Origin: Dechloromonas denitrificans
GTDB lineage: Bacteria > Pseudomonadota > Gammaproteobacteria > Burkholderiales > Rhodocyclaceae
DNA: 64,000 bases
Assembly: GCF_020510665.1 (NCBI RefSeq)
Contig: NZ_CP075187.1
Span: 372,001 to 436,000, forward strand
Reading direction: 5' to 3'
Positions 1 through 14,900 of the stretch are shown piece by piece. Made by a program: the position numbers and the translations under genes. Numbering within the stretch: the first letter of the stretch is position 1; the number at the start of each line of letters is the position of its first letter. The notes beneath the pieces were generated by a model that saw only the letters and a list, made by a program, of their open reading frames with translations, did not search any database and was not told the origin of the DNA.

Positions 1-1281
1 GGTTCGTGCTCCGGCATGTTTACTGCCAATTCGATGAATTGCCTGACCGAGGCCCTGGGCTTCAGCCTGCCGGGCAACGGCACGGTGGTCGCTACCCATG
101 CGGATCGCAAGCAACTGTTCCTGCGGGCCGGTCGTCAGATTGTCGAGTTGTGCAAGCGTTACTACGAACAGGATGATGCTTCGGTCCTGCCGCGTTCGAT
201 TGCCCCGAAGGCCGCCTTTGAGAATGCCATGACCCTTGATGTGGCGATGGGCGGGTCGACCAACACCGTGCTGCACATCCTGGCTGCAGCACAGGAAGCA
301 GGCGTCGATTTCACGATGGCCGACATCGATCGCATTTCCCGCTCTGTGCCTTGCTTGTGCAAGGTCGCGCCGATGACTGACAAATACCATATTGAAGATG
401 TGCATCGGGCCGGTGGCATCATGGGGATTCTCGGTGAGCTCGACCGTGCCGGCCTGATTCATCGTGATGTGCCGAATGTCCATGCGCGTACGCTGGGTGA
501 AGCGATTGATCGTTGGGATGTCGTGCGCGAACACGATGTCAAGGTGCATGAGTTTTTCAAGGCTGCGCCAGGTGGCGTCCCTACCCAGACGGCTTTTTCG
601 CAGGATCGTCGCTTCAACGAGCTGGACCTGGACCGGACCAAGGGTTGTATCCGCAACAAGGCCAATGCCTATTCGCAAGACGGCGGCCTGGCGGTGCTCT
701 ACGGCAATATTGCAGCGGACGGTTGTATCGTGAAAACAGCTGGGGTCGATGAGTCGATCTGGAAGTTCAATGGTCGGGCACGGGTCTTTGAAAGTCAGGA
801 TGCCGCGGTCGACAACATTCTGGCCGGCAAAGTGGTGGCAGGTGACGTTGTCGTCATTCGTTATGAAGGCCCCAAAGGGGGGCCGGGCATGCAGGAAATG
901 CTTTATCCGACTTCCTATCTGAAGTCGATGGGCTTGGGCAAGGAATGTGCATTGCTCACTGATGGTCGTTTTTCCGGCGGTACGTCAGGTCTGTCGATTG
1001 GCCATGCTTCGCCAGAAGCGGCGGATGGCGGTGCGATTGGCCTGGTCGAGGAGGGTGATCGCATCGAGATCGATATTCCAAACCGGCGTATTCAGTTGCT
1101 CGTTTCTGATGGCGAGTTGGCCGGGCGTCGTGCAGCCATGGAAGCCAAGGGCGAAGCCGCCTGGAAGCCGGCGGATCGCCAGCGCGTTGTATCAGCTGCG
1201 TTGCAGGCGTATGCGTTGATGGCAACCTCGGCCGACAAGGGTGCGGTGCGTGATGTAAAGCAGATTCAGCGCCGGAAGTGA
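1..1281 (+). CDS. ilvD: Dihydroxy-acid dehydratase, 3' part (N-terminus outside window)
   Basis: IlvD dehydrates 2,3-dihydroxy acids to 2-keto acids in the common pathway to valine, leucine and isoleucine, using an iron-sulfur cluster. The frame is open from base 1 and reads [14 protein letters not shown], the conserved block holding one cluster-ligating cysteine. The C-terminal [14 protein letters not shown] block is also present and separates IlvD from 6-phosphogluconate dehydratase (Edd). About 426 codons are visible against roughly 615 in full-length enzymes, so about 190 N-terminal residues lie upstream of the window. The stop overlaps the GTG start of the next gene. Confidence 0.95.
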   Translation, partial: GSCSGMFTANSMNCLTEALGFSLPGNGTVVATHADRKQLFLRAGRQIVELCKRYYEQDDASVLPRSIAPKAAFENAMTLDVAMGGSTNTVLHILAAAQEAGVDFTMADIDRISRSVPCLCKVAPMTDKYHIEDVHRAGGIMGILGELDRAGLIHRDVPNVHARTLGEAIDRWDVVREHDVKVHEFFKAAPGGVPTQTAFSQDRRFNELDLDRTKGCIRNKANAYSQDGGLAVLYGNIAADGCIVKTAGVDESIWKFNGRARVFESQDAAVDNILAGKVVAGDVVVIRYEGPKGGPGMQEMLYPTSYLKSMGLGKECALLTDGRFSGGTSGLSIGHASPEAADGGAIGLVEEGDRIEIDIPNRRIQLLVSDGELAGRRAAMEAKGEAAWKPADRQRVVSAALQAYALMATSADKGAVRDVKQIQRRK

Positions 1282-1901
1282 CTTTTACTGTCTGGATCGG
1301 CTTTTTGCTGGCGGCGATACTGATCGCCGTCACGCCCGGCCCTGGTGCGGTTATCAGCATGAGTACGGGAATGCTTCTGGGGTATCGGCGGGCGCTGCTT
1401 GTGATTATGGGTTTGCAGGTAGCGATCTTGACGCACATTGCAGTCATCGCTGTTGGTGTGGGTGCGCTGCTGGCAGGTTCGGAGCTGGCGTTCGGGCTGG
1501 TCAAGAGTGTCGGGGCGGGCTATCTCGTTTGGCTAGGTGTGCAGAAATGGCGCGCACCGCCAACGCCGGTCGGTCAAATGGCGCAGTCTGTTCGGGGTGA
1601 CAAGCTCTTCTTGCAGGGCTTGCTGGTCAATTTGACCAACCCGAAAGCGGTTATTTTTGTCGGAGCACTGGTTCCCCAGTTTATTGATCCGGCGAGTGCC
1701 CAGTTGCCCCAGTATCTGACGATTGCAGCGACCCTGTGCCTGACTGATATTCTTGTGATGTCGGCTTATGCCATCGCGGCGGCCAGGCTGGGTGGCTGGA
1801 TGCAGGATCCCGGGGCGCTGCGGCACCAGAACCGGCTGTTTGGTGCGTTATTTGTTTGTGCGGGAGGCTTGCTGGCTTTTGCTTCCCGTGTGACAAGATG
1901 A
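1278..1901 (+). CDS. LysE/RhtB-family amino-acid exporter
   Basis: This is an inner-membrane protein of 207 residues, the usual length of the LysE/RhtB exporters that release amino acids such as lysine, threonine or homoserine lactone. The N-terminus carries the family hallmark [14 protein letters not shown] after the first hydrophobic helix, and about six hydrophobic segments follow. It starts with GTG inside the ilvD stop (GTGA), so it is probably translated together with ilvD. The pairing may suggest export of a branched-chain or related amino acid, but the substrate cannot be read from sequence. Confidence 0.85.
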   Translation: MTFTVWIGFLLAAILIAVTPGPGAVISMSTGMLLGYRRALLVIMGLQVAILTHIAVIAVGVGALLAGSELAFGLVKSVGAGYLVWLGVQKWRAPPTPVGQMAQSVRGDKLFLQGLLVNLTNPKAVIFVGALVPQFIDPASAQLPQYLTIAATLCLTDILVMSAYAIAAARLGGWMQDPGALRHQNRLFGALFVCAGGLLAFASRVTR

Positions 1902-1955
1902 CTTGGCGCTTGCTGCAAGGAATGCCGGAGTGTTTACTTTTCCCGTGGTCACCGT

Positions 1956-1984
1956 TTGCGTGCGACGAAAAAGGGTCTTATCAT
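1956..1984 (+). promoter_or_regulatory. Candidate sigma-70 promoter for the cytochrome c gene
   Basis: TTGCGT (1956-1961) and TATCAT (1979-1984) are separated by 17 bases, about 40 bases before the cytochrome start. It is a reasonable but not consensus match, judged by eye only. Confidence 0.4.
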
Positions 1985-2024
1985 CTGTCGCTGATGTGTC
2001 CCTAACCCGTAATGGAGCGAGATA

Positions 2025-2333
2025 ATGAAAGCTGTTTATGTTGCCATGATGGCTGCTGCAGGTATCGTGATGGCCGGCCAGGCCCAGGCTGATGAAGCCC
2101 TTGCCAAGGCCAAGAACTGCATGGCCTGCCACACCATCGACAAAAAAGTAGTTGGCCCGGCTTATAAGGATGTGGCTGCAAAGTACAAGGGTGATGCCAA
2201 GGCTCCGGCCATGCTTGCCGCAAAGGTCAAGGCTGGTGGCAAGGGCGCCTGGGGCGAAATCCCGATGCCGCCGAACAACGTTACCGATGACGAAGCCAAG
2301 AAACTGGTTGCCTGGATTCTGGCCCAGAAGTAA
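2025..2333 (+). CDS. Small periplasmic class I cytochrome c (c551/c552-like)
   Basis: This is a 102-residue precursor. Residues 1-22 form a Sec signal peptide ending in AQA, giving a mature protein of about 80 residues, the size of cytochromes c551/c552. The heme-attachment motif CMACH occupies residues 32-36, and Met81 in an IPMPPN context is the likely sixth ligand. Such proteins carry electrons between the bc1 complex and periplasmic reductases or terminal oxidases. It stands alone, with its own candidate promoter and a strong terminator, so its partner enzyme is not shown by context. Confidence 0.92.
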   Translation: MKAVYVAMMAAAGIVMAGQAQADEALAKAKNCMACHTIDKKVVGPAYKDVAAKYKGDAKAPAMLAAKVKAGGKGAWGEIPMPPNNVTDDEAKKLVAWILAQK

Positions 2334-2351
2334 TTCGCTGGCCGCAGTACA

Positions 2352-2380
2352 AAAAAGCCGACTTAGGTCGGCTTTTTCTT
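2352..2380 (+). terminator. Intrinsic terminator after the cytochrome c gene
   Basis: GCCGAC and GTCGGC pair around a TTAG loop, extended by an A-tract on the left that pairs with the T-tract on the right. The 11-bp stem runs into TTTTTCTTTG. Confidence 0.9.
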
Positions 2381-2390
2381 TGTCAGGGTG

Positions 2391-2419
2391 TTGACAGTTT
2401 GTTTTAGAGTGTGGATAAT
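2391..2419 (+). promoter_or_regulatory. Strong sigma-70 promoter of the tRNA-tuf operon
   Basis: TTGACA (2391-2396), a 17-base spacer and GATAAT (2414-2419) make a near-consensus promoter. It sits directly after the cytochrome terminator and about 14 bases before the first tRNA, as expected for a stable-RNA operon. Confidence 0.85.
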
Positions 2420-2432
2420 CCTGCGTTCTCCC

Positions 2433-2517
<85 letters not shown>

Positions 2518-2558
2518 GATTTAATGCTGTAGCGGCCTGTGCTGCGGGCAAGGGTTAA

Positions 2559-2632
2559 GCGGGTGTAGCTCAATGGTAGAGCTGAAGCCTTCCAAGCTTA
2601 AGACGAGGGTTCGATTCCCTTCACCCGCTCCA
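2559..2632 (+). tRNA. glyT: tRNA-Gly (anticodon TCC)
   Basis: This 74-base tRNA begins GCGGGTG and ends CACCCGCTCCA with encoded CCA. The anticodon loop CTTCCAA gives anticodon TCC, which reads GGA and GGG codons. It is the second gene of the tRNA-tuf operon. Confidence 0.97.
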
Positions 2633-2662
2633 CGACGCGGTACGGCTGAAGTTTTAAGGTAG

Positions 2663-2737
<75 letters not shown>

Positions 2738-2790
2738 CCGATTAGCTTGGATTCTGGCTTTTTTGCTTATTTGATTATTGAGGAACTGGA

Positions 2791-3981
2791 ATGGCTAAGG
2801 AAAAATTCAACCGTACCAAGCCGCACGTAAACGTCGGCACCATCGGTCACGTTGACCACGGCAAGACCACGCTGACTGCTGCCATCACGACCGTGCTGGC
2901 TGCCAAGTTCGGTGGTGCTGCCAAGGCGTATGACCAGATTGACGCAGCGCCGGAAGAAAAGGCTCGTGGTATCACGATCAATACCGCGCACGTCGAATAC
3001 GAAACCGCCAATCGTCACTACGCCCACGTTGATTGCCCGGGTCACGCTGACTACGTCAAGAACATGATTACCGGTGCTGCCCAGATGGACGGCGCGATTC
3101 TGGTTTGTTCCGCTGCTGACGGCCCGATGCCGCAGACCCGCGAACACATCCTGCTTGCTCGCCAGGTTGGTGTGCCGTACGTTCTGGTGTACATGAACAA
3201 GTGCGACATGGTTGACGACGCCGAGTTGCTCGAGCTGGTTGAAATGGAACTGCGCGAGCTGCTGTCCAAGTATGACTTCCCTGGCGACGACACCCCGATC
3301 GTTCACGGTTCCGCACTGAAGGCCCTTGAAGGCGACCAGTCCGAAATCGGCGAGCCGTCGATCTTCCGCCTGGCTGATGCGCTGGACTCCTACATCCCGA
3401 CGCCTGAGCGCGCTGTTGATCAGCCGTTCCTGATGCCGGTTGAAGACGTCTTCTCGATCTCTGGTCGCGGTACCGTTGTGACCGGTCGTATCGAACGCGG
3501 TGTGGTCAAGGTTGGCGAAGAAATCGAAATCGTCGGTATTCGCCCGACCGTCAAGACCATCTGTACCGGTGTTGAAATGTTCCGCAAGCTGCTTGACCAG
3601 GGTCAGGCTGGCGACAACGTTGGCGCGCTGCTGCGCGGCACCAAGCGTGAAGACGTTGAGCGTGGTCAGGTTTTGTGCAAGCCGGGTTCTGTGAAGCCGC
3701 ACACCCACTTCTCCTCCGAAGTGTACATTCTGTCCAAGGATGAAGGTGGTCGTCACACCCCGTTCTTCAACGGTTATCGTCCGCAGTTCTATTTCCGCAC
3801 GACCGACGTGACCGGTGCAATCGATCTGCCGGAAGGCGTCGAGATGGTTATGCCTGGCGACAACATCGCCATGACCATCAAGTTGATCGCTCCGATCGCT
3901 ATGGAAGAAGGTCTGCGCTTCGCCATCCGTGAAGGCGGTCGTACCGTCGGCGCTGGTGTCGTTGCCAAAATCATCGAGTAA
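2791..3981 (+). CDS. tuf: Elongation factor Tu, copy 1
   Basis: EF-Tu is the GTPase that delivers aminoacyl-tRNA to the ribosomal A site. The protein has 396 residues, with G1 GHVDHGKT at 19-26, DCPGH in the switch II region and NKCD for guanine recognition, followed by beta-barrel domains 2 and 3. AGGA lies shortly before the ATG. It is the last gene of the tRNA-tuf operon, equivalent to tufB. The protein is identical to copy 2 at 19370-20560; I counted only four silent base differences over 1191 bases, which points to gene conversion. Confidence 0.98.
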   Translation: MAKEKFNRTKPHVNVGTIGHVDHGKTTLTAAITTVLAAKFGGAAKAYDQIDAAPEEKARGITINTAHVEYETANRHYAHVDCPGHADYVKNMITGAAQMDGAILVCSAADGPMPQTREHILLARQVGVPYVLVYMNKCDMVDDAELLELVEMELRELLSKYDFPGDDTPIVHGSALKALEGDQSEIGEPSIFRLADALDSYIPTPERAVDQPFLMPVEDVFSISGRGTVVTGRIERGVVKVGEEIEIVGIRPTVKTICTGVEMFRKLLDQGQAGDNVGALLRGTKREDVERGQVLCKPGSVKPHTHFSSEVYILSKDEGGRHTPFFNGYRPQFYFRTTDVTGAIDLPEGVEMVMPGDNIAMTIKLIAPIAMEEGLRFAIREGGRTVGAGVVAKIIE

Positions 3982-4003
3982 TCGAAAGTAGTTTTGTAGT
4001 TAG

Positions 4004-4027
4004 GGCGCCGCGGGCAACCGGGGCGCC
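4004..4027 (+). terminator. GC-rich hairpin between tuf and tRNA-Trp
   Basis: GGCGCC (4004-4009) pairs with GGCGCC (4022-4027), continues after one G-G mismatch with CGG/CCG, and closes with a GCAA tetraloop. Only a weak TTGATGTTT follows, so it may be a leaky terminator for tuf or a processing signal ahead of tRNA-Trp. Confidence 0.45.
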
Positions 4028-4043
4028 TTGATGTTTCTGCCGC

Positions 4044-4119
4044 AGGGGTGTAGCTCAATTGGTAGAGCGCCGGTTTCCAAAACCGAAGGTCGGGGGTTCG
4101 ATTCCCTCCGCCCCTGCCA
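4044..4119 (+). tRNA. trpT: tRNA-Trp (anticodon CCA)
   Basis: This 76-base tRNA has acceptor AGGGGTG paired with CGCCCCT, encoded CCA, and anticodon loop TTCCAAA. It lies between tuf and secE, a conserved betaproteobacterial position, 24 bases before the secE start, and is probably cotranscribed with secE-nusG. Confidence 0.97.
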
Positions 4120-4143
4120 CTCTCTTTAAAGATCGCGAACGTC

Positions 4144-4497
4144 ATGGCTGACAAGGTCAAGTTCACGCTGGCACTGCTGGTTCTGGTGTCTGGTGTGGCT
4201 GGTTTTTACCTGCTATCCGAGCAGGCAATGATTTTGCGTGTCCTGGCGGTTCTCGTCGGGTTTGCGCTTGCGGTGACTGTGGCTTGGAAAACTGAGCCGG
4301 GTCAGCGCTTTTTTGCGTTTGCAAATGAAGCGGTGATTGAGGCCAAGAAGGTTGTTTGGCCGACCCGCAAGGAAACCGTTCAAACCACTGCTGCAGTTTT
4401 TGCGTTTGTTGTGGTTATGGCGATTTTCCTTTATTTGACCGATAAGAGCCTTGAGTGGCTTCTTTACGATATCGTGCTGGGCTGGAAGAAATCATGA
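4144..4497 (+). CDS. secE: Preprotein translocase subunit SecE
   Basis: SecE clamps SecY in the inner-membrane protein export channel. The 117-residue protein has three hydrophobic helices, like the enterobacterial form. The conserved cytoplasmic amphipathic segment [13 protein letters not shown] lies just before the last helix. The stop overlaps the nusG start (ATGA), so the two are translationally coupled. Confidence 0.96.
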   Translation: MADKVKFTLALLVLVSGVAGFYLLSEQAMILRVLAVLVGFALAVTVAWKTEPGQRFFAFANEAVIEAKKVVWPTRKETVQTTAAVFAFVVVMAIFLYLTDKSLEWLLYDIVLGWKKS

Positions 4498-5027
4498 GCA
4501 AACGCTGGTACGTCGTACATGCCTATTCCGGCTTCGAGAAAAGTGTAATGCGCGCCATCATGGAGCGTATTACGCGTTTGGGAATGGAAGAAAAATTCGG
4601 TCGCATTCTGGTGCCGGTCGAAGAAGTGGTTGAAATGAAGGGTGGTCAGAAGGCTATTTCCGAGCGTAAATTTTTCCCGGGCTATGTCCTGTGCGAAATG
4701 GAAATGGATGACGACTCTTGGCATCTCGTCAAGAACACGCCGAAAGTAACGGGTTTTGTTGGTGGTACAGCAAATCGCCCGACGCCGATTTCTGAAAAGG
4801 AAGTCGAAAAAATCATGCAGCAAATGCAAGAGGGCGTTGAGAAGCCGCGTCCGAAAGTGCTGTTTGAAGTTGGCGAGGTGGTTCGTGTCAAGGAAGGTCC
4901 ATTTACCGACTTTCATGGTGCTGTCGAAGACGTCAATTACGAAAAAAATCGCCTGCGTGTTTCTGTGACCATCTTCGGTCGTGCAACGCCGGTTGAGTTG
5001 GAATTTGCCCAGGTCGAAAAAGCCTGA
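4494..5027 (+). CDS. nusG: Transcription elongation/antitermination factor NusG
   Basis: NusG binds RNA polymerase to suppress pausing and links it to Rho or to ribosomal S10. The protein has 177 residues when started at the ATG inside the secE stop, close to the 181 of E. coli. An upstream in-frame ATG at 4455 lies within secE and is rejected. The NGN domain covers about residues 1-115 ([14 protein letters not shown] at the start), and the C-terminal KOW domain includes [17 protein letters not shown]. Confidence 0.97.
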   Translation: MSKRWYVVHAYSGFEKSVMRAIMERITRLGMEEKFGRILVPVEEVVEMKGGQKAISERKFFPGYVLCEMEMDDDSWHLVKNTPKVTGFVGGTANRPTPISEKEVEKIMQQMQEGVEKPRPKVLFEVGEVVRVKEGPFTDFHGAVEDVNYEKNRLRVSVTIFGRATPVELEFAQVEKA

Positions 5028-5040
5028 GCTTGAGTTTCAA

Positions 5041-5064
5041 GGGTTAGTCGAAAGCCCGTTTTTT
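5041..5064 (+). terminator. Possible weak terminator after nusG
   Basis: A short stem GGGTT/AGCCC (one G-T pair) with a seven-base loop is followed by GTTTTTT. It would separate secE-nusG from the rplK operon. I found no convincing promoter between here and rplK; an AATACT element at 5111-5116 lacks a good -35 box. Confidence 0.45.
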
Positions 5065-5134
5065 CGGCAAGAGGAGTGTTGGTAAGGTGGTTTCTGCCTG
5101 AAGACGCGTTAATACTCATCATTGAGGAGCTACT

Positions 5135-5566
5135 ATGGCCAAGAAAATTATTGGCTACATCAAATTGCAAGTGCCAGCCGGCAAAGCAAATCCGTCACCC
5201 CCGATTGGTCCTGCACTGGGTCAGCGCGGTCTGAACATCATGGAGTTCTGCAAGGCATTCAATGCCCAGACTCAAGGTGTTGAGCCGGGTCTGCCGATTC
5301 CGGTTGTGATCACCGCGTTTGCCGACAAGTCTTTCACTTTTGTGATGAAGACTCCGCCGGCAACGATTCTGATCAAGAAGGCTGCTGGTATCAAGTCCGG
5401 TTCAGCCAAGCCGCACACCGACAAGGTTGGCAAAATCACCCGTGCCCAGGCTGAAGACATCGCCAAGGCCAAGTTGCCCGACCTGACTGCCTCCGACATG
5501 GATGCGGCGGTGCGTACGATTGCTGGTTCCGCCCGCTCGATGGGTATCACCGTAGAGGGTCTGTAA
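5135..5566 (+). CDS. rplK: 50S ribosomal protein L11
   Basis: L11 binds 23S rRNA in the GTPase-associated centre and takes part in factor binding and the RelA stringent response. The 143 residues match the family length. The N-terminus carries the proline-rich [20 protein letters not shown] block, and the C-terminal rRNA-binding domain ends with [14 protein letters not shown] precedes the ATG. It is the first gene of rplK-rplA, two bases before rplA. Confidence 0.98.
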   Translation: MAKKIIGYIKLQVPAGKANPSPPIGPALGQRGLNIMEFCKAFNAQTQGVEPGLPIPVVITAFADKSFTFVMKTPPATILIKKAAGIKSGSAKPHTDKVGKITRAQAEDIAKAKLPDLTASDMDAAVRTIAGSARSMGITVEGL

Positions 5567-5568
5567 TC

Positions 5569-6264
5569 ATGGCTAAGCTCACCAAGAAACAAAAGGCCCT
5601 GCAGGGCAAGATCGTTGCCCAGAAGCCTTACCCGGTTCAGGAAGCCCTGGTCCTGGCCAAGGAAACCGCAACTGCCAAATTCGACGAGTCGATCGACGTT
5701 GCTGTGAACCTGGGTGTTGATGCACGTAAATCCGACCAGGTCGTGCGTGGTTCCGTCGTTCTGCCTGCCGGTACCGGCAAGTCGGTTCGCGTTGCTGTTT
5801 TCGCCCAGGGTGAAAAAGCTGAAGCTGCCAAAGCTGCTGGTGCCGAAGTCGTCGGTTTCGACGATCTGGCTGCCGACATCAAGGCTGGCAAGATGGATTT
5901 CGACATCGTTATCGCTACGCCGGATGCCATGCGCATCGTTGGTCAGCTCGGTCAGATCCTTGGTCCGCGCGGCCTGATGCCTAATCCGAAGGTCGGTACC
6001 GTGACGATGGATGTCACCACCGCCGTCAAGAACGCCAAGGCTGGTCAGGTGCAGTATCGCACCGACAAGGCCGGCATCATCCACGCTACCATCGGTCGCG
6101 CCTCCTTTGCTGTTGAAGATCTCGAGCGCAACCTGAAGGCACTGGTTGAAGCCCTGACGAAGGCCAAGCCGGCCTCCTCCAAGGGTCAATACCTGCGCAA
6201 GGTGGCCGTTGCTTCCACAATGGGCCCCGGCGTTCGCGTCGATCAGTCCACGCTGGCTGGCTAA
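5569..6264 (+). CDS. rplA: 50S ribosomal protein L1
   Basis: L1 forms the mobile stalk that helps deacylated tRNA leave the E site, and in studied bacteria it represses its own rplK-rplA mRNA. The protein has 231 residues, the normal length. Recognisable blocks are [16 protein letters not shown] in the middle and the C-terminal TMGPGVRVD. It lies two bases after rplK. Confidence 0.98.
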   Translation: MAKLTKKQKALQGKIVAQKPYPVQEALVLAKETATAKFDESIDVAVNLGVDARKSDQVVRGSVVLPAGTGKSVRVAVFAQGEKAEAAKAAGAEVVGFDDLAADIKAGKMDFDIVIATPDAMRIVGQLGQILGPRGLMPNPKVGTVTMDVTTAVKNAKAGQVQYRTDKAGIIHATIGRASFAVEDLERNLKALVEALTKAKPASSKGQYLRKVAVASTMGPGVRVDQSTLAG

Positions 6265-6491
6265 AAGTACTTTGGGCCGCTGATTCCTGTTTCGGCAGGG
6301 TCGGCGGATCGTCAAAGACCGCAGGCGCCCCGGTTTCCGGTGCTTAATCGCGAAAGCAACCTGCGCAGACGGTGTCCCAGAACAAGATTTTCTGCTGAGT
6401 GAAAACACAAGGCATAGCTTCTGGTTCAGGTCGCCGTAGGTGCGGCGGGAATTTTTCCCGTCGTGTTATGACTTGAAAGGAGGAAAGACCT
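6265..6491 (+). promoter_or_regulatory. rplJ (L10) leader region
   Basis: This is a 227-base non-coding stretch between rplA and rplJ. In other bacteria the equivalent leader binds the L10-L12 complex to repress rplJL translation. Visible elements are a small perfect hairpin CGGGAA/TTCCCG at 6446-6460 and a strong AAGGAGGAAAG ribosome-binding site just before the GTG start. I did not resolve the kink-turn of the known L10 leader and cannot place a promoter, so the function is inferred mainly from position and length. Confidence 0.45.
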
Positions 6492-6989
6492 GTGGGTCTC
6501 AATCTGAACGACAAAAAAGCGGTTGTAGCTGAGGTGTCGGCACAAGTGGCCAACGCACAGACCATCGTGATTGCCGAATACCGTGGTATCGAGGTCACCG
6601 ACCTCACCGTACTGCGTAAGAAGGCACGCGAATCTGGCGTTTACCTGCGTGTGTTGAAGAATACCTTGGTACGTCGCGCGGTCGCGGACACTTCGTTCGC
6701 TGGCCTGGCTGACCAAATGGTCGGGCCGCTGATTTACAGCGTCTCCACCGACCCGGTCGCTGCCGCGAAGGTTCTCAACGACTTCGCAAAAACCAACGAC
6801 AAGCTCGTGCTGAAGGCTGGCTCTTACGCCGGTCAGGTGCTCGACAAGGCTGGTGTGCAGGCGCTTGCGTCCGTCCCGAGCCGCGAAGAGCTGCTCTCCA
6901 AGCTGCTGTACGTCATGCAAGCTCCGGTTGCCGGCTTTGTCCGCGGCCTGGCCGCACTGGCTGCACAGCGCGAAGAAGCCACTGCTTAA
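6492..6989 (+). CDS. rplJ: 50S ribosomal protein L10
   Basis: L10 anchors the L7/L12 stalk to the ribosome. The product has 165 residues and starts at GTG behind the strong AAGGAGG site. Typical features are the N-terminal [19 protein letters not shown] region, [10 protein letters not shown], and a C-terminal helix that binds L12 dimers. rplL follows after 37 bases. Confidence 0.97.
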   Translation: MGLNLNDKKAVVAEVSAQVANAQTIVIAEYRGIEVTDLTVLRKKARESGVYLRVLKNTLVRRAVADTSFAGLADQMVGPLIYSVSTDPVAAAKVLNDFAKTNDKLVLKAGSYAGQVLDKAGVQALASVPSREELLSKLLYVMQAPVAGFVRGLAALAAQREEATA

Positions 6990-7026
6990 CCGTACCGCTT
7001 ACGAACTGATTTAGGAGTTATTTGAA

Positions 7027-7398
7027 ATGGCAATTAGCAAAGAAGACATTCTGGAAGCCGTTGGCGCCCTGACCGTTATGGAACTGAACGACCTGGTTAA
7101 GGCGTTCGAAGAGAAGTTTGGCGTTTCCGCCGCTGCTGTCGCCGTTGCCGGCCCGGCTGGCGCTGGTGCTGCTGCTGCTGAAGAGCAGACTGAATTCACC
7201 GTCATGCTGACGGGCGCTGGTGACAAGAAGGTTGAAGTCATCAAGGTCGTTCGTGCAGTGACCGGCCTGGGCCTCAAGGAAGCCAAGGATCTGGTTGATG
7301 GCGCTCCGAAGGCTGTTAAGGAAGGTGTTTCCAAGGCTGATGCTGAAGCCCTCAAGAAGCAACTTGAAGACGCAGGCGCCAAGGTCGAAGTTAAGTAA
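7027..7398 (+). CDS. rplL: 50S ribosomal protein L7/L12
   Basis: This is the multicopy stalk protein that recruits translational GTPases. It has 123 residues: an N-terminal dimerisation helix, an alanine/glycine-rich hinge at about residues 38-54 ([13 protein letters not shown]), and the C-terminal domain with [17 protein letters not shown] sequence for factor contact. It is followed by a terminator-like attenuator before rpoB. Confidence 0.98.
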   Translation: MAISKEDILEAVGALTVMELNDLVKAFEEKFGVSAAAVAVAGPAGAGAAAAEEQTEFTVMLTGAGDKKVEVIKVVRAVTGLGLKEAKDLVDGAPKAVKEGVSKADAEALKKQLEDAGAKVEVK

Positions 7399-7414
7399 TC
7401 GACTGAGTGCGAGT

Positions 7415-7443
7415 GGGCTGGCGGCGATGTCGCCAGCCCTTTT
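7415..7443 (+). terminator. Attenuator/terminator between rplL and rpoB
   Basis: GGGCTGGCG (7415-7423) and CGCCAGCCC (7431-7439) form a perfect 9-bp GC-rich stem followed by TTTT. In E. coli a partial terminator at this place lowers rpoBC transcription relative to rplJL; the same role is inferred here. Confidence 0.75.
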
Positions 7444-7499
7444 GTGCTTTGTATGACAGGCCTGACAGAACCCAGCAACGAACTTGAATAACGCCAACC

Positions 7500-7572
7500 G
7501 GCAAACGCAAACCGTGCTCTCCTTATCCCAACCAGGGAGGCGAGCCTGTTTGCGTTTGCCTGTTTCGACAGG
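7500..7572 (+). promoter_or_regulatory. Long-range hairpin and UUCG hairpin in the rpoB leader
   Basis: GGCAAACGCAAAC (7500-7512) and GTTTGCGTTTGCC (7548-7560) are perfect 13-base inverted repeats around a 35-base loop. A second hairpin, CCTGT-TTCG-ACAGG (7559-7572), shares two bases with the right arm, so the two compete slightly. E. coli has an RNase III processing hairpin at this position; a similar role is possible. Confidence 0.5.
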
Positions 7573-7605
7573 TTCAACCTTTGATTTTTTCCTTCCGGAG
7601 TTACC

Positions 7606-11889
<4,284 letters not shown>

Positions 11890-11911
11890 TTCAGGGCTTA
11901 GGAGTTAAACG

Positions 11912-14900
11912 ATGAAAGCATTGCTCGATCTATTCAAGCAGGTAACCGCCGAAGAGGAATTCGACGCGATTACCATTGGTCTCGCCTCGCCCGAAAAGAT
12001 CCGTTCCTGGTCGTATGGCGAAGTCAAGAAGCCGGAAACGATCAATTACCGCACCTTCAAACCGGAGCGCGATGGTCTGTTCTGCGCCAAGATCTTTGGC
12101 CCGATCAAGGATTATGAGTGCCTGTGCGGCAAGTACAAGCGCCTCAAGCATCGTGGTGTGATCTGCGAGAAGTGCGGCGTTGAAGTCACGCTGGCCAAAG
12201 TTCGCCGTGACCGCATGGGTCACATCGAACTGGCCTCGCCGACCGCTCACATCTGGTTCCTGAAGTCCCTGCCATCCCGTCTCGGCATGGTGCTCGACAT
12301 GACGCTGCGCGATATCGAACGCGTCCTGTACTTCGAAGCCTATGTGGTTTGCGATCCTGGTATGGTGAGCAGCCTCCAGCGCGCCCAGTTGCTGACCGAA
12401 GAGCAGTATCTGGACATGATGGAAGAGCATGGCGACGAATTCCAGGCGCTGATGGGCGCTGAAGGTATTCGCGAATTGCTGCGCAATCTGGACGTGCCGA
12501 GCGAAGTTGAATCGCTCCGTGCCGAACTGGAAGTGACCGGTTCCGAAGCCAAGAACAAGAAGCTGGCCAAGCGTCTGAAGATTCTCGAAGGTTTCATGAA
12601 GTCGGGCATCAAGCCGGACTGGATGATCCTCGAAGTCCTGCCGGTGCTGCCGCCGGACCTGCGTCCGCTGGTTCCGCTCGACGGTGGTCGCTTCGCCACC
12701 TCCGACCTGAACGACCTGTATCGCCGTGTGATCAACCGGAACAATCGTCTCAAGCGCCTGCTTGAGCTGAAGGCTCCGGAAATCATCGTGCGTAACGAAA
12801 AGCGCATGCTGCAGGAATCGGTCGACTCGCTGCTCGACAACGGTCGTCGCGGCAAGGCCATGACCGGCGCCAACAAGCGTCCGCTCAAGTCGCTGGCCGA
12901 CATGATCAAGGGCAAGGGCGGTCGTTTCCGTCAGAACTTGCTGGGTAAGCGCGTCGACTACTCTGGCCGTTCGGTCATTGTGGTTGGTCCGCAACTCAAG
13001 CTGCATCAATGCGGCCTGCCTAAGTTGATGGCGCTGGAATTGTTCAAGCCCTTCATCTTCCACAAGCTCGAAGTGCTCGGCTACGCCACCACCATCAAGC
13101 AAGCCAAGAAGATGGTCGAAGGTCAGGAACCGGTGGTGTGGGACATCCTTGAAGATGTCATCCGTGAACATCCGGTCATGCTGAACCGTGCGCCGACCCT
13201 GCACCGCCTCGGTATCCAGGCATTCGAACCGACCCTGATCGAAGGCAAGGCCATCCAGCTGCACCCGCTGGTTTGTGCGGCATTCAATGCCGACTTCGAC
13301 GGTGACCAGATGGCTGTTCACGTGCCGCTGTCGCTCGAAGCGCAGATGGAAGCCCGCACCCTGATGCTGGCCTCGAACAACGTGCTGTCGCCAGCCAACG
13401 GCCAGCCGATCATCGTGCCGTCGCAGGACATCGTGTTGGGTCTGTACTACGCCACCCGCGAGAAGATCAACGGCAAGGGCGAGGGCATGTACTTCGCCGA
13501 TACCAACGAAATCGAACGCGCCATGGCGGCCAAGGAGCTGGACGTTCATTCGCGCATCTCCGTGCGTTTGCCGCAATACGAGATTTCTGCGGTCGACGGC
13601 GAATGGGAAGAGAAAATCGTCCGGATCGAAACCACGGCCGGTCGTGCCCTGTTGTCCAAGATTCTGCCGAAGGGTCTGCCTTTCAAGGTGTTGGACCGTG
13701 CGCTGAAGAAGAAGGAAATCTCCAAGCTGATCGACGAGTCCTTCCGTCGTTGCGGCCTGAAGGAAACCGTCGTCTTCGCCGACAAGCTGATGCAGAACGG
13801 TTACGCACTCGCAACGCGCGCCGGTATCTCCTTCTGCTCGGACGACATGCTCGTTCCGGCCAAGAAGCACGAGATCATTGCTGCCGCCGAAGCGGAAGTG
13901 AAAGAAATCGAAATCCAGTACACCAACGGTCTGGTAACCAACGGCGAACGCTATAACAAGGTCGTTGATATCTGGGGTCGTACCGGTGACCAGGTCGCCA
14001 AGGTCATGATGGACGAACTTGGTCACGAAGAAACGATCGATCGCCACGGCAAGAAGGTCAAGCAGGATTCGTTCAATTCGATCTACATGATGGCCGACTC
14101 CGGCGCGCGCGGTTCCGCAGCCCAGATTCGTCAGCTGGCCGGTATGCGCGGCCTGATGGCTAAGCCGGATGGCTCGATTATCGAAACGCCAATCACGACC
14201 AACTTCCGCGAAGGTCTGAACGTTCTCCAGTACTTCATCTCGACCCACGGTGCTCGTAAGGGTCTGGCCGATACGGCACTGAAGACTGCTAACTCCGGCT
14301 ACTTGACCCGCCGTCTGGTCGACGTGACCCAGGACTTGGTCATTACCGAAGATGATTGCGGTACGACCAACGGCTTTGCCGTCAAGGCGCTGGTTGAAGG
14401 CGGTGAGGTTATCGAACCGTTGCGCGAGCGTATTCTCGGTCGTGTCACGGTCGACGACCTGATTGACCCGGAAACGCAGGAAACCGTCATTTTCGGCGGC
14501 ACCATGCTCGACGAAGACCTGGTTGATCTGATCGACAAGCTCGGTATCGATGAAGTTAAGGTTCGCACCCCGCTGACCTGTGACACGCGTTATGGCCTGT
14601 GTGCCCAGTGTTATGGTCGTGACCTTGGTCGCGGCACGATGGTCAATGCCGGTGAAGCTGTCGGCGTCATTGCCGCCCAGTCGATCGGTGAGCCGGGCAC
14701 CCAGCTGACCATGCGTACCTTCCACGTCGGTGGCGCGGCATCCCGTGCGGCTGTTGCCTCGCAGGTTGAGTCCAAGTCGGCAGGTACCGTTCGCTTTACT
14801 GCCAACATGCGCTATGTCACCAGCGCCAAGGGCGAGAAGGTTGTCATTTCCCGCTCGGGCGAAGTGTTGATCACCGACGACCATGGTCGTGAGCGTGAGC

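Noticed and set aside
1..1281. 6-Phosphogluconate dehydratase (Edd) instead of IlvD
   Set aside because: The [14 protein letters not shown] block and the N-terminal [14 protein letters not shown] fit IlvD; Edd differs in these blocks.
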